From Bog-473 sp963809715 (GTDB lineage: Bacteria; Actinomycetota; Acidimicrobiia; Acidimicrobiales; RAAP-2), in contig CAWEKO010000004.1 of the NCBI GenBank assembly GCA_963809715.1, forward strand, positions 124,001 to 188,000: 64,000 nucleotides of DNA, in the 5' to 3' direction. How positions within the stretch are numbered: position 1 is the first letter of the stretch; every line of letters starts with the position of its first letter. The position numbers and the translations under genes are program-made. Shown piece after piece: positions 1 to 8,616 of this stretch. The notes beneath the pieces are model-generated. The model was not told the origin of the DNA. It did not search any database and saw nothing but the letters and a program-made list of their open reading frames with translations.

Positions 1-42
1 GTTGGGAGCCAACTCGGCCCGAGCGTCGCTCTCAGCAGTCAT
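1..42 (-). CDS. Start of an unidentified leftward gene (partial)
   Basis: Only the first 14 codons are in the window; the frame starts at an ATG whose complement is at 40-42 and runs off the left edge. The start is supported by a strong ribosome binding site, AGAGGAGG, ending six bases before the ATG. The visible peptide, MTAESDARAELAPN, is hydrophilic and not diagnostic. The gene is divergent from the solute-binding protein at 733; a permease partner for that protein would be one guess, but nothing in the sequence shows it. Confidence 0.55.
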   Translation of the reverse strand, partial: MTAESDARAELAPN

Positions 43-732
43 GGACGTCCTCCTCTGGGGCCCCGGCGCCGTGCCGAGAAGTGACATTCGAACTGTACCT
101 TGTTCCGACGAAATTGTCTTGAACAAAAAAGAGGTCCGTAGCACCGAGGGCCGCGCTGGTCGAGCACCGTGCTGGTCGAGTGATGCTGCTCGGAAAGCCA
201 GCACGCAGAGGTCTGCTGGTGGCGATCATTCGATACCGTGCGGCGCCAACACGTAGTGGGCTGGACAGGCTCGCGAAAGGGCGGGGCCGAGGTTTGAGAG
301 ACGCCAGTGGGGGATGCTTCGTGAGCTGATTCACACGCCACCTGTGGGCAGTCGCTCCGAGGGCTGGGATCTTTGAACACCACGTGTTCGCTCGAGTCAG
401 CGGGACAGCCTTCTGGACCGTTGCGAGGTTGAGAGCCCAATGGGACAACACCTTGGTTGTGACAATGGGTGCTCGACCCTTGGCACCATCTCGATGTCAC
501 GACACGCCTTCACACGAGGGCCGTCCGGGCCGGGCGCGCCCAGGGTGACCCGCCCCTTCGGGGCGAAGGGTGGACCGGTTCAGGCAGGCACGACGACGGG
601 CACGTTTCCTGCCTAGGCTCAGGGCCGTCGTCGCCCTCCGAAACCGCGTCGCAAGAGCGGTGCGCTGGGCCTGAGCGATGTGGGGGATGCATGGTGATGC
701 CTGGTCCACGGAGGCGGCACCGCGGCGGTGGT
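43..732. other. Divergent intergenic region
   Basis: About 690 bases between the leftward gene at the window edge and the rightward solute-binding protein. No convincing gene is seen on either strand. It must hold the promoters of both flanking genes. A short perfect hairpin (CGCCCC-TTC-GGGGCG) lies at 551-565; it has no T-run, so its role is unknown. Confidence 0.4.
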
Positions 733-2298
733 ATGCGGTGCCGCCCGTTCGGGGGTCGCGGTGGGACCCGGACCGCACTCTCCCTGGTCTGTATGGCGGT
801 GGCCTGCGGGTCGCTGCTCCAACCCCTGACGGCCGGAGCGTCGCTCCCCAAGGACGACAATCCCAACGGAGTCCTGACGTACGGCATCGACCTGAACAGC
901 GAGTTCGACAACACTTTCAATCCCGAGCAGAGCTTCAATCCCTGCGGGTTCGCCATCCTCTCGAACATCTACGCCTCGGGCCTTGGCATCACGAATACGG
1001 CTTTCCTGCCGAACGTCATTGCGAGCTGGTCGACGACTCCGCATACCGTCACCCTTCACGTCCGGCCAGGGGTCGTGTTCTCCAACGGCGACCCGGTCGA
1101 CGCCAATGCCATCAGGACGAGCCTGCTCTACAGCCGCAAGAGCCCCCTCCTGACCACCTTGACCGCGATCTCGACGATCGATGTGCCGGATCCCCTCACC
1201 CTCGTGCTGAACCTCTCCAACCCGATCCCCGGGGATGTCGTCCAGGCGATGTACCACTCCGACGGCACGATTTACGACCCCAACACCATCGCGACGGACG
1301 GCACCCATCCGGTCGGAGCCGGACCATTCGTCTTGAAGAGCTATCAGGTCGGGTCCTCCATCAAGCTCGTGGCCAACCCCAGGTACTGGGACAAAGGCCG
1401 CTACCGCCTCGGCGGAGTCAACTTCGTCCAGGCCTCGACCGGTCCGCAGATTGTGACCGCACTCGAGACCGGGGCCATCGAAATGGCGAACCTCGAGCCG
1501 AACGAGGTCGGTCCGGTCAAGGCCCAATCCGACCTGGCGGCGGTCGTGGGCAAGTCCTACGACTATGTCGATCTTCAGATGCGACAGAACGCCGCGCCTT
1601 TCAACAACACCAAGGTCCGCGCCGCGTTGGAATATGCAGTCGACCGCAGCGCCATCAATCGGGTGGTCGACGACGGTCTCGGTGAACCGGCCTACCAGCC
1701 ATTCCCGTCCTGGTCCCCTGGCTTCAACAAGGCAGTCGGGAACAAGTACACCTATCAGCCAGCGAAGGCCAAGGCCATGCTGAAGGCGGCTGGCTTCCCC
1801 AAGGGCATTTCGTTCACGCTCGAAGTGCCGAGCGGTGATCCTTCGTTCGCCCAAGCCTCCCAACTCATCCAGCAGGAGGCGAAGTCCGCCGGTTTCACCG
1901 TCAAGCTTCAAGAGGTCGACCCCGCCGATCTCTTGACCAACGTCTACATCAAGGGCGAGGGCGACGCCGTCCTGACCGAGCAACTCTCGAATGGGCCCGA
2001 CCTGGCCAACAACTTCGAGAACGAGTTCCTGCCGATCGGCTTTCTGACCCAACACTTCGGGACGGCAAACCCAAAGCTCGCCCCCGACATCACCCAAGCA
2101 CTCCAGTACGTGACGGCCCAACAGCAGGGACCGTTCATGCAGAAGGCAGGTGCCCTCGCCATGTCCATTGGCGCCGAGGTCCCTCTGGTCTTCCAGCCCT
2201 CGCTTGTCGGCTACAACAAGAAGGTGGTCGGGGGCACGGTGCAGGCCCCGATCGGTCAGTGCCACACCAACCTGGCCGGCATTTACATCAAGAAATGA
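733..2298 (+). CDS. Extracellular solute-binding protein, family 5 (peptide/nickel type)
   Basis: Predicted binding component of a DppA/OppA-type ABC importer, acting outside the membrane. After a hydrophobic signal segment the mature part shows family features: an N-terminal TYGIDLNSEFDNTFNP segment, a TLHVRPGVVFSNGDPVDA motif equivalent to the family's 'LR.GVkFsdG.P..A' signature, and a C-terminal region with PLVFQPSLVGYNKKVVGG. The length (about 521 residues) is normal. An Ala-Val-Ala-Cys motif at the end of the signal segment could be a lipobox, so it may be a lipoprotein. In-frame ATGs at 691 and 697 are alternative starts; 733 puts the signal peptide closest to the N-terminus. No permease or ATPase gene lies beside it in the window, so it is either an orphan or serves the gene cut off at the left edge. 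Confidence 0.85.
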   Translation: MRCRPFGGRGGTRTALSLVCMAVACGSLLQPLTAGASLPKDDNPNGVLTYGIDLNSEFDNTFNPEQSFNPCGFAILSNIYASGLGITNTAFLPNVIASWSTTPHTVTLHVRPGVVFSNGDPVDANAIRTSLLYSRKSPLLTTLTAISTIDVPDPLTLVLNLSNPIPGDVVQAMYHSDGTIYDPNTIATDGTHPVGAGPFVLKSYQVGSSIKLVANPRYWDKGRYRLGGVNFVQASTGPQIVTALETGAIEMANLEPNEVGPVKAQSDLAAVVGKSYDYVDLQMRQNAAPFNNTKVRAALEYAVDRSAINRVVDDGLGEPAYQPFPSWSPGFNKAVGNKYTYQPAKAKAMLKAAGFPKGISFTLEVPSGDPSFAQASQLIQQEAKSAGFTVKLQEVDPADLLTNVYIKGEGDAVLTEQLSNGPDLANNFENEFLPIGFLTQHFGTANPKLAPDITQALQYVTAQQQGPFMQKAGALAMSIGAEVPLVFQPSLVGYNKKVVGGTVQAPIGQCHTNLAGIYIKK

Positions 2299-2670
2299 GC
2301 GGGCGAGGGCAGACCTTGCCGGCATCCGGGATCAACGAATCAGCTCTTACTCCGACCCAGGATTGGCCGTCGCGTCTGAGACCGGAGTACTCGGCCCACG
2401 CCGTCTCCCGATCTGCTGGTTCGTTGCGATCCCCGGCCCCGCCAGCTGCGCGACGGTGCCTCAGCCCGCTGGCGGCCCGGTCGATCAGATTCTGGGTCTT
2501 AGCGGCGATCCACGCGTGAAGACCACGTTGGGAGCGAGCCGCGAGGGGTGCTGACCTGCGGTACCCCCATCCGGTCGACGACGTGGCGCCTCCTCCTCGT
2601 GGCGCCCGGAACATCCGGTGACGCGTCGTGGCGCTACCGTGAGTTGGCTCCCCCACTTTCAGAGGTCGGT
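2299..2670. other. Intergenic region upstream of corA
   Basis: About 370 bases after the solute-binding protein. I see no gene here; the frame of the next gene is open upstream of 2671 but this part lacks conserved CorA features. A ribosome binding site (AGAGGT) lies just before 2671. Confidence 0.35.
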
Positions 2671-3690
2671 ATGGTCCTGGTCAACAACGCGGTGTACGTC
2701 GGTGGACGGAGAACCGCCGATCCACGCACCCTCGATGAGACCTACGAAGCTTTGCGCGAACGGCGCGGCATGGCCTGGATCGGACTGTACCGACCCGATC
2801 TCGAAGAGATCCGGTCCGTGGCTCATGAATTCCAGTTGCACGATCTGGCCGTGGAGGACGCCGTCGCAGCCCATCAACGTCCGAAGCTCGAGCGCTACGG
2901 AACGACGCTCTTCACCGTCCTTCGACCCGCGCGGTATCTCGATGCGACCGAAGAGGTCGAGTTCGGGGAACTTCACGTCTTTACTGGAGAAGATTTCGTC
3001 GTCACCATCCGCCACGCGGAGACGCCGGATCTCAGCAAGGTACGCAAGAGGCTCGAGGGCACCCCGCAGTTGCTCTGTCTCGGCCCTGAGGCGGTCCTCT
3101 ACGCGATCATCGATCAGGTCGTCGACGAGTACGCCCCCGTCGTCACCGGGCTCGAGAACGACATCGACGAGATCGAGGACCAGCTCTTCAAGGGCGGGGA
3201 CCCTTCGTTGGCGCGTCGGATCTACAAACTGTCCCGAGAGGTCATCGAATTCCAGAGGGCGACCCAACCGCTCCTCGCCATGTTGCAGGCCCTTGAGGGA
3301 GGCTTCGAGAAGTACGAGGTGGATGTCGAGCTGCGCAGGAACCTCCGCGATGTCAGCGACCACGTGATCCGAATCGTTGAGCGTGCCGATTCGTTCCGGG
3401 TCCTCCTCCAGAATGCACTCACGGTGCACAGCACGCTGGTCGGTCAGCAACAAAACGACGAGATGCGCAGCCTGACCGAGACGAGCGTGGCCCAGAACGA
3501 GGAGGTGAAGAAGATCTCAGCCTGGGCCGCGATCGGGTTTGCGCCGACCATCGTTGCTTCGGTCTACGGCATGAACTTCCAACACATGCCGGAGCTGCTC
3601 TGGTACTACGGATATCCCTTCGCGCTCGCCCTGATGGTGGCGAGTTCCTCGACCCTCTACTTCCTCTTCAAACGACGGCACTGGCTCTAA
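2671..3690 (+). CDS. corA: CorA-family magnesium/cobalt channel
   Basis: CorA proteins form pentameric channels for Mg2+ and Co2+ in the cytoplasmic membrane. The protein has about 339 residues, the usual CorA length: a soluble acidic N-terminal domain, a long helical stalk, and two C-terminal membrane helices. The first ends in the family signature Tyr-Gly-Met-Asn-Phe (GMN at about residues 300-302), followed by a short acidic loop and the second helix, then the basic tail KRRHWL. The start at 2671 is preferred over the upstream ATG at 2548 because AGAGGT precedes it and homology begins there (MVLVNNAVYVGG). The gene is monocistronic. The downstream cobalamin riboswitch makes a cobalt link tempting, but there is no direct evidence for it. 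Confidence 0.9.
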   Translation: MVLVNNAVYVGGRRTADPRTLDETYEALRERRGMAWIGLYRPDLEEIRSVAHEFQLHDLAVEDAVAAHQRPKLERYGTTLFTVLRPARYLDATEEVEFGELHVFTGEDFVVTIRHAETPDLSKVRKRLEGTPQLLCLGPEAVLYAIIDQVVDEYAPVVTGLENDIDEIEDQLFKGGDPSLARRIYKLSREVIEFQRATQPLLAMLQALEGGFEKYEVDVELRRNLRDVSDHVIRIVERADSFRVLLQNALTVHSTLVGQQQNDEMRSLTETSVAQNEEVKKISAWAAIGFAPTIVASVYGMNFQHMPELLWYYGYPFALALMVASSSTLYFLFKRRHWL

Positions 3691-3984
3691 TCCTTCTCTC
3701 GAGCGGGTCGACCAAGAGTGGGACCTCGGCCTAGGGGAAACACTCGGTCGACGGAGAGGAGTCGACGCACCCGACAGGCACGTCTGCGGCGGAGACGACA
3801 CCTACTTCATTTGTCGCGACGCGTAGCTGGACGGAGAACCATCAAATCTTCCAAGCGACGTACTGGGACTGTGGGACGTCATCTGTTCCGTGGATGCTCA
3901 CACCGTCGCGTGGCGAAGGCGCCACGACAAGACTTCGGATAACCGGAAATGCCTTCCGTGTCGGGCCTGGAGCCTGGACGAAGG
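3691..3984. other. Intergenic region between corA and the riboswitch
   Basis: About 290 bases with no recognisable gene. It should contain the promoter of the riboswitch-controlled transcript, but I see no clear -35/-10 pair. Confidence 0.3.
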
Positions 3985-4125
3985 CCTGTGTTAGCGTCGG
4001 TACAGCAGTTGAAAGTAGTTCGACGGGGAAGCCGGTCAAAGTCCGGCACTGGTCCGCAGCCGTGGGTGGCTGAACAGAGTGTTCGCCACGAGTCGGAATG
4101 CCGCCGAACTACTGCAGTGGGTCCG
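3985..4125 (+). promoter_or_regulatory. Cobalamin (B12) riboswitch
   Basis: The leader contains the hallmark parts of a compact cobalamin riboswitch, in order. GGGAAGCCGGTCAAAGTCCG at about 4025-4044 matches the conserved GGGAA..GGTG.AA.TCC core. It is followed by CACTGGTCCGCAGCCGTG (family: GCtGcCCCGCaaCtGT), then a GTGGC/GCCAC-type hairpin (about 4065-4089), then GAGTCGGAATGCCGCC at about 4090-4105, a variant of the B12 box. A 9-bp helix closes the element: AGTAGTTCG (4014-4022) pairs with CGAACTACT (4105-4113). Downstream, CCGGGC (4152-4157) can pair with GCCCGG (4199-4204), a possible expression-platform hairpin close to the start codon at 4221. The element would repress the downstream gene when cobalamin is plentiful. 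Confidence 0.85.
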
Positions 4126-4220
4126 TATCCGTCGAGAAATGCGGCAAGGACCCGGGCGGTCTCCGCTGGTTGGAACGACGGGGCCTTTCGGGTTGGTTGC
4201 CCGGAATTGGAGTCATCCCC

Positions 4221-5576
4221 ATGAGGTTCCACCGAATCCTCACCCCGGCAGCCCTGGCGGCCTGCGCAGCTTTTGCCGTGGTCGCGACACCGACAATGGC
4301 CGACGCGGCAACGTCGCCGTCTTTGCCTCAACCCCTATCCGCCCAAGCGGGAGCCACATGGCTCGCGGGTCAGTTCAACACGCAGGGCTTCATCCCATCG
4401 CAATCCGATCCTGGAACGGCCGACCTATCCGCCACGGCAAACGGCCTCTTGGCCTTGGTCAGTGCCAACACCGACCCGAGTCTGGCTGCCACGGCGCTTT
4501 CCTTCCTGGAAGCCAACGTCAATGCCTACGTCTCCCAAAACGGTGTCGACGGACCCGGACAGCTCGCGCTGCTGATCCTCGACGCGCACGCGTTGGGCGT
4601 CGATCCGACCTCTTTCGGCGGGGCCAACCTGGTCGCCCGACTCTTGGCAACGCAGGTGTCGATCGGTAAGAACGCTGGGCTCTTCGGCACGAAGTCTCAG
4701 GTGAACGATTTCAACGCCGGCGACTACGACCAAGGACTGGCTTTGGCCGCCCTCGCCGCAGCAGGAACCACTCGCGGCTCCGCGATCAGGGCGGCCGAGT
4801 CGTGGTTACTCAACCAGCAGTGTCCAGACGGCGGCTGGACCAGCTACAAGTCGAAGTTCAATCCGTGCGACGGATCTCCCGCCAACTTCGAAGGGCCCGA
4901 CACGAATTCGACGGCCCTCGCTATCCAAGGACTCGCCGCCCAGGGCGACCTGAGTGGTTCGGCCGACACCAATGCACACGCGTTTCTCGTTCACGCTCAA
5001 GACAGCGACGGCGGCTGGGGGTTCGAACCGAACACAGCAAGCACCCCTGGGTCGACCGACCCGGACTCGACGGCGCTCGTCCTGCAGGCCATCCTCGCCC
5101 TAGGGGATTCGCCAACGCAGAAGCCATTCGACAAGACCGCGAACCCTGTGTCGGTGTTGGCATCGTTTCAGTCGACGTCAGGCACCGGCCAAGGGTCATT
5201 CAGCTTCCCGGGCGTCAGCGGACCGAACCTCCTCGCGACCTACCAGGCGGTTCCGGCGCTCGCGGGAGTGGTCGTCCCTTTCAACCTCTTTGTGACCTCA
5301 ACGTCCTTGCCGTCGGCAATCGTCAACCAGCCGTACAAGACCAAGCTCACGGCGAGTGGTGGCAACGCCCCGTACACCTGGTCGGTGGAAAATGGCTTTG
5401 GGACACTGCCGACCGGCCTCACCTTGAACAGCACGACGGGTGCGATCTCGGGTAAGCCGAAAACCACGGGCACCGCGAGCTTCGTCGTCGAGGTCACCGA
5501 CACCAAGACGACGTCGCCGCCTCCGCACGACAACGTCGGCTGGGCTGTCCTCTCGATCACGACGTCAGGCGGCTGA
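4221..5576 (+). CDS. Secreted alpha/alpha-toroid repeat protein under B12 riboswitch control
   Basis: A secreted protein of about 451 residues. Residues 1-29 form a signal peptide (basic MRFHR, hydrophobic core, end near ADAA). Residues about 35-345 carry prenyltransferase/squalene-oxidase-type repeats; clear copies have CPDGGW (about 200) and DSDGGWGF (about 260), each followed by a DTNSTALAIQGLAA- or DPDSTALVLQAILA-type helix. Residues from about 360 form a putative Ig-like (He_PIG) domain with NQPYKTKLTASGG and LPTGLTLNSTTGAISG. The catalytic Asp-rich motif of terpene cyclases is not seen. The alpha/alpha toroid is also the fold of the cobalamin-binding domain of transcobalamin and intrinsic factor, and the gene sits directly behind a cobalamin riboswitch. 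I infer that it is an exported cobalamin- or corrinoid-binding protein. It lacks the DUF4430-type beta domain of transcobalamins; the Ig-like domain is in that place. No membrane anchor is visible. Confidence 0.75.
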   Translation: MRFHRILTPAALAACAAFAVVATPTMADAATSPSLPQPLSAQAGATWLAGQFNTQGFIPSQSDPGTADLSATANGLLALVSANTDPSLAATALSFLEANVNAYVSQNGVDGPGQLALLILDAHALGVDPTSFGGANLVARLLATQVSIGKNAGLFGTKSQVNDFNAGDYDQGLALAALAAAGTTRGSAIRAAESWLLNQQCPDGGWTSYKSKFNPCDGSPANFEGPDTNSTALAIQGLAAQGDLSGSADTNAHAFLVHAQDSDGGWGFEPNTASTPGSTDPDSTALVLQAILALGDSPTQKPFDKTANPVSVLASFQSTSGTGQGSFSFPGVSGPNLLATYQAVPALAGVVVPFNLFVTSTSLPSAIVNQPYKTKLTASGGNAPYTWSVENGFGTLPTGLTLNSTTGAISGKPKTTGTASFVVEVTDTKTTSPPPHDNVGWAVLSITTSGG

Positions 5577-6036
5577 CCGGAACGAGGTAGGACCACCGGG
5601 CGGGGCCTGCTGTCACGGCAAGTCCTTGGCGCCGGTGTCATGCCAGCTGAGCCTCAAGCCGTCCAATTATGTGGACGCCTCGGCGATTGGGCCGTGTGAT
5701 GCCGGGCCAGGTCAAGGGCGCGCGGCTGGAGCTGTCGTGCCTGGGTTGGGTTCATAGCTAGGCACGGACCCTGGGTGTTTTCCTGAGTGCAGGCTTTAAA
5801 TTCGCTGAGATTACGGTGAGAGTGCGCCTGCGGGGTGCGGTGACCGATCGGCGGCTGATCATTGATCCTTGTCGGCGTCGTCGCGCCGACGGTCTTGTGA
5901 ACACGCATGCAGTCACCCTCGCGCCTACTCACGAACGTGAGATCTCGCTACACTTCTTGCGGCGATAGAAACATTTGCAGGCGGTCGCGACGTGAATCCC
6001 GTCCGGCACAATCTCACTCACACTGGAAGTACAAAC
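5577..6036. other. Intergenic region
   Basis: About 460 bases between the riboswitch-controlled gene and the broken repeat-protein gene. No supported gene on either strand. The promoter of the next gene should lie in the right half, where the sequence is less GC-rich (around 5940-6030). Confidence 0.3.
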
Positions 6037-7481
6037 ATGCGCAGTTTCGCACGGACCCGTGCTCTTCCCTTTGCCATCTTCACGACGCTCACTCTCACGG
6101 CGAGCGCAGTCGGCGTCCTCGTCGTCGCGGCACCCAGCGGTGCCTCCGTCGTCGCTACACAGCGGAGCGATCCAGATCGACGGAGCTCCGCTCCCGGACG
6201 TACCCGTTGTGACAGCACAGAGCAACGTGTTTATCAACATGTTTACGGAGAGAACTGACTTCACGCTGCCGACATCGTCGCCGACGCCGGTGGATATCAC
6301 GCCAGACGGGAGTAGCTCCAGGACGTACCACATCGGATTCGATCCCCTCACCCCGAGTACCTTGTCGGCGGGCACTCCGGTCGACAGCTACTTCCTGTAC
6401 TCCGATCCGCTAGGGCAGCCGCACAAGCTGTTCCCTTACAGCGGGACCCTGACCTTCAGCACCCCGATTCTTGGAGTCATGGTCCAGCAGTCCACGTTGG
6501 TCTCCACGGACGGGACCGATGGCGCACCAGGAACGAGCTACAAGATCGGCCTGGGCGATGGCCTGGAGAACAACGGCGATCTCGTCGAAATGGAAGGGAC
6601 AAATTCCATCTTCTTGAGTTTCCAGACGGAGGATGACATCGACTCCGTTCGGATCATCACCGCAGCGACGCCGAGTACCGGTCCGGGTTCCGGTGGCGGT
6701 GGCGGTGGCGGTGGCGGTCGGTGGCGGTGGCCCCAACAGTCAGGGCTATACCGAGGTTGCCTCCGACGGAGGGCTCTTCGACTTCGGCAGCCCCTTCTAC
6801 GGATCGATGGGCGGCCACCCGCTCAATCAGCCGATGGTCGGCGGCGCGCAGGTCGCCGGACACCCTGGCTACTGGGAAGTCGCTTCGGACGGCGGCGTGT
6901 TCTCCTTTGGTGACGCCGGGTTCTACGGGTCAACGGGCGGAACGCATCTGAACGCGCCAATCGTGGGTATGGCCTCGACACCCGATGGCCTTGGCTACTG
7001 GCTGATGGCCTCCGACGGCGGCATCTTCGCCTATGGCGATGCGGGCTTCTACGGTTCTCGCGGAGGCAAGCACCTCAACGCTCCGATCGTCGGTATTGCT
7101 TCAACCCCCGATGGGAAGGGGTATTGGCTGGTCGCTGCCGATGGTGGAATTTTCTCCTACGGCGATGCGCCCTTCTACGGGTCGGCTGGCTCGTTGAAGC
7201 TGAACGAACCGATCGTCGGCATGACAGCCACGCCTGACGGTCAGGGATACCGGTTCGTCGCGACGGATGGCGGCATCTTCAGCTACGGCGACGCCGGGTT
7301 CTACGGGTCCATGGGCGGGAAGCCGCTCAACCAGCCGATGGTGGCCATGAAGACCACGGCCGACGGACTCGGGTACTGGACCATTGCCTCCGACGGCGGC
7401 GTGTTCTCCTTCGGTGACGCGTCCTTCCTCGGCTCAATGGGTGGCATCCCGCTCAACAAACCCGTCCTGGGCGCCTTCTAG
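6037..7481 (+). pseudogene. Secreted DGG-GDAGFYGS repeat protein, interrupted by two frameshifts
   Basis: Three consecutive frames together make one protein. Frame one (6037 to about 6160) encodes a signal peptide starting MRSFARTRALPF and ending near GASVVA. Frame two (about 6160-6725) encodes a beta-rich domain (GAIQIDGAPLPDVPVVTA onward) that ends in a glycine run. Frame three (about 6700-7481) encodes about eight repeats of the form ASDGGxFxFGDAxFYGSxGG followed by LNxPIVGMAxTPDGxGYW, a blade-like repeat common in secreted proteins of Acidimicrobiia. The first shift is near 6160. The second lies inside a GGTGGC hexanucleotide run at about 6690-6738, where the register is broken as if two bases were lost or one gained. 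A sequencing error, real decay, or repeat-mediated switching could each explain it. The function is unknown; likely extracellular. Confidence 0.7.
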
Positions 7482-7691
7482 AGGGACCGCTTGTCTCAGC
7501 GGGGCGGGCGATGGGTTCCGCCGGCTAGCCGTTTGGTCACCTTCGCGGAGTGTCGTGCACCATCGCGGGCGTAGGTGCTCGCACTCTCTGACAAGACCGG
7601 TGCGTTTCTTGGCACCGCCGCGGGAAACCAGGTGTATTCACCCTTCTCTCCGGTAACCCTTTCGCAGCGGGGTTCCGCCTCGCCGCGGAAT

Positions 7692-7741
7692 ACTTAAGCG
7701 ATAGCTTGACTTTTAGGCCGAGCGAGCGCGACACTTAAGCG
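7692..7741 (+). promoter_or_regulatory. Candidate ArsR promoter/operator with direct repeats
   Basis: Two exact copies of ACTTAAGCG lie at 7692-7700 and 7733-7741, just before the ArsR start codon at 7743. Between them TTGACT (7706-7711) could be a -35 box. There is no ribosome binding site before the ATG, so the message may be leaderless. The repeats fit autoregulation by the ArsR protein; this is inference. Confidence 0.4.
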
Positions 7742-7742
7742 T

Positions 7743-8084
7743 ATGGTTAACCGATTGGCGGAATGCGACCAGGTCTTTCATGCCCTGGCCGATCCAAGTC
7801 GGAGATCCATGGTGGAGCGGCTCACACACGGCACCGCCTCGGTGAGCGAGTTGGCCCAACCCCTGTCCATCTCCCTGGCCGCGGTCGTCCAGCATCTCGG
7901 CGTCCTCGAGGCGGCCGGGATCGTGGGCTCCGAAAAGGTCGGCCGTGTGCGTGTCTGCCAGCTTGCCCCCCAAGGCCTGCAACCAGCCGAAGGCTGGCTC
8001 TCCGCCCAGCGCGCCGAATGGGAACGCCGGCTCGACCGCCTGGGCGAGCTCCTGGCGGAACCAGATGACGACCAATCGCCTTGA
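7743..8084 (+). CDS. ArsR/SmtB-family transcriptional regulator
   Basis: A winged-helix DNA-binding protein of 113 residues. The N-terminal part has the family pattern FHALADPSRRSMVERL, followed by the recognition region SVSELAQPLSISLAAVVQHL and the wing region LEAAGIVGSEKVGRVRVCQL. No metal-binding cysteine pair of the ArsR/CadC kind is visible, so it probably does not sense metals; this is the subgroup usually paired with AHSA1/SRPBCC proteins. The next gene is exactly such a protein, 25 bases downstream, which supports an operon. It probably represses its own operon. Confidence 0.9.
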   Translation: MVNRLAECDQVFHALADPSRRSMVERLTHGTASVSELAQPLSISLAAVVQHLGVLEAAGIVGSEKVGRVRVCQLAPQGLQPAEGWLSAQRAEWERRLDRLGELLAEPDDDQSP

Positions 8085-8109
8085 TCGTCGAATCGACGCA
8101 GGAGGAACC

Positions 8110-8565
8110 ATGACCAAGCGCAGCATCACTCACGCCACATTCACCCTGGAACGCACCTACCCCGTCCCGGCCCAGCGGGTATTCGCCGCTTGGGCCGACC
8201 CCAAGATGAAGGCCCGCTGGTTCGCCGGGGACTCCACCCGGTACCACCTGGACTTTCGTCCTGACGGGATCGAGCGCAACCGCGGCGACCACAACGGCAA
8301 GGCGATCAGCTGGGAGTCGCTCTACCGCGAGATCGTTCCCGACGAACGCATCGTCTACACCTCGGTGCTCTCGGAGGACGACACGGTGATCACCGCGTCG
8401 CTCACGACAGTCGAATTCACACCACATGGTCCCAACACCACACTCGTCCTGATCGAGACCGGCGCCTACCTCGACGGGCGGGAACAGCCGGCATGGCGCG
8501 AAGAGGGAACCGGCGACTGGCTCGACTCCCTGGGACGGCACCTCGCGGAGGACGCTTCCCAATGA
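8110..8565 (+). CDS. SRPBCC/AHSA1-type START-domain protein
   Basis: A 151-residue single-domain protein of the START-like SRPBCC superfamily (activator of Hsp90 ATPase homologue type), which has a hydrophobic cavity for small ligands. Visible family features are YPVPAQRVFAAWADPKMKARWF at the N-terminus and the C-terminal helix around GTGDWLDSLGRHL. The ATG at 8110 has a good ribosome binding site (AGGAGGAA). It is in an operon with the upstream ArsR gene and the downstream RibD-like reductase. The ligand is unknown. Confidence 0.88.
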   Translation: MTKRSITHATFTLERTYPVPAQRVFAAWADPKMKARWFAGDSTRYHLDFRPDGIERNRGDHNGKAISWESLYREIVPDERIVYTSVLSEDDTVITASLTTVEFTPHGPNTTLVLIETGAYLDGREQPAWREEGTGDWLDSLGRHLAEDASQ

Positions 8566-8616
8566 GGGCGACCCTTCGCATCAGCAGAAGAGACGGAGAA
8601 GGAACGAGGAGAGCAG

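Noticed and set aside
551..565. Short GC hairpin as a terminator or riboswitch part
   Set aside because: Only 6 bp, no T-run, no gene end nearby.
619..2325. Long leftward open frame opposite the solute-binding protein
   Set aside because: It mirrors the codon pattern of the real gene; the rightward frame has a signal peptide and clear family motifs.
4221..5576. Squalene-hopene cyclase or prenyltransferase
   Set aside because: Secreted, lacks the catalytic DxDD motif, and has an Ig-like C-terminal domain; the toroid repeats alone do not imply terpene chemistry.
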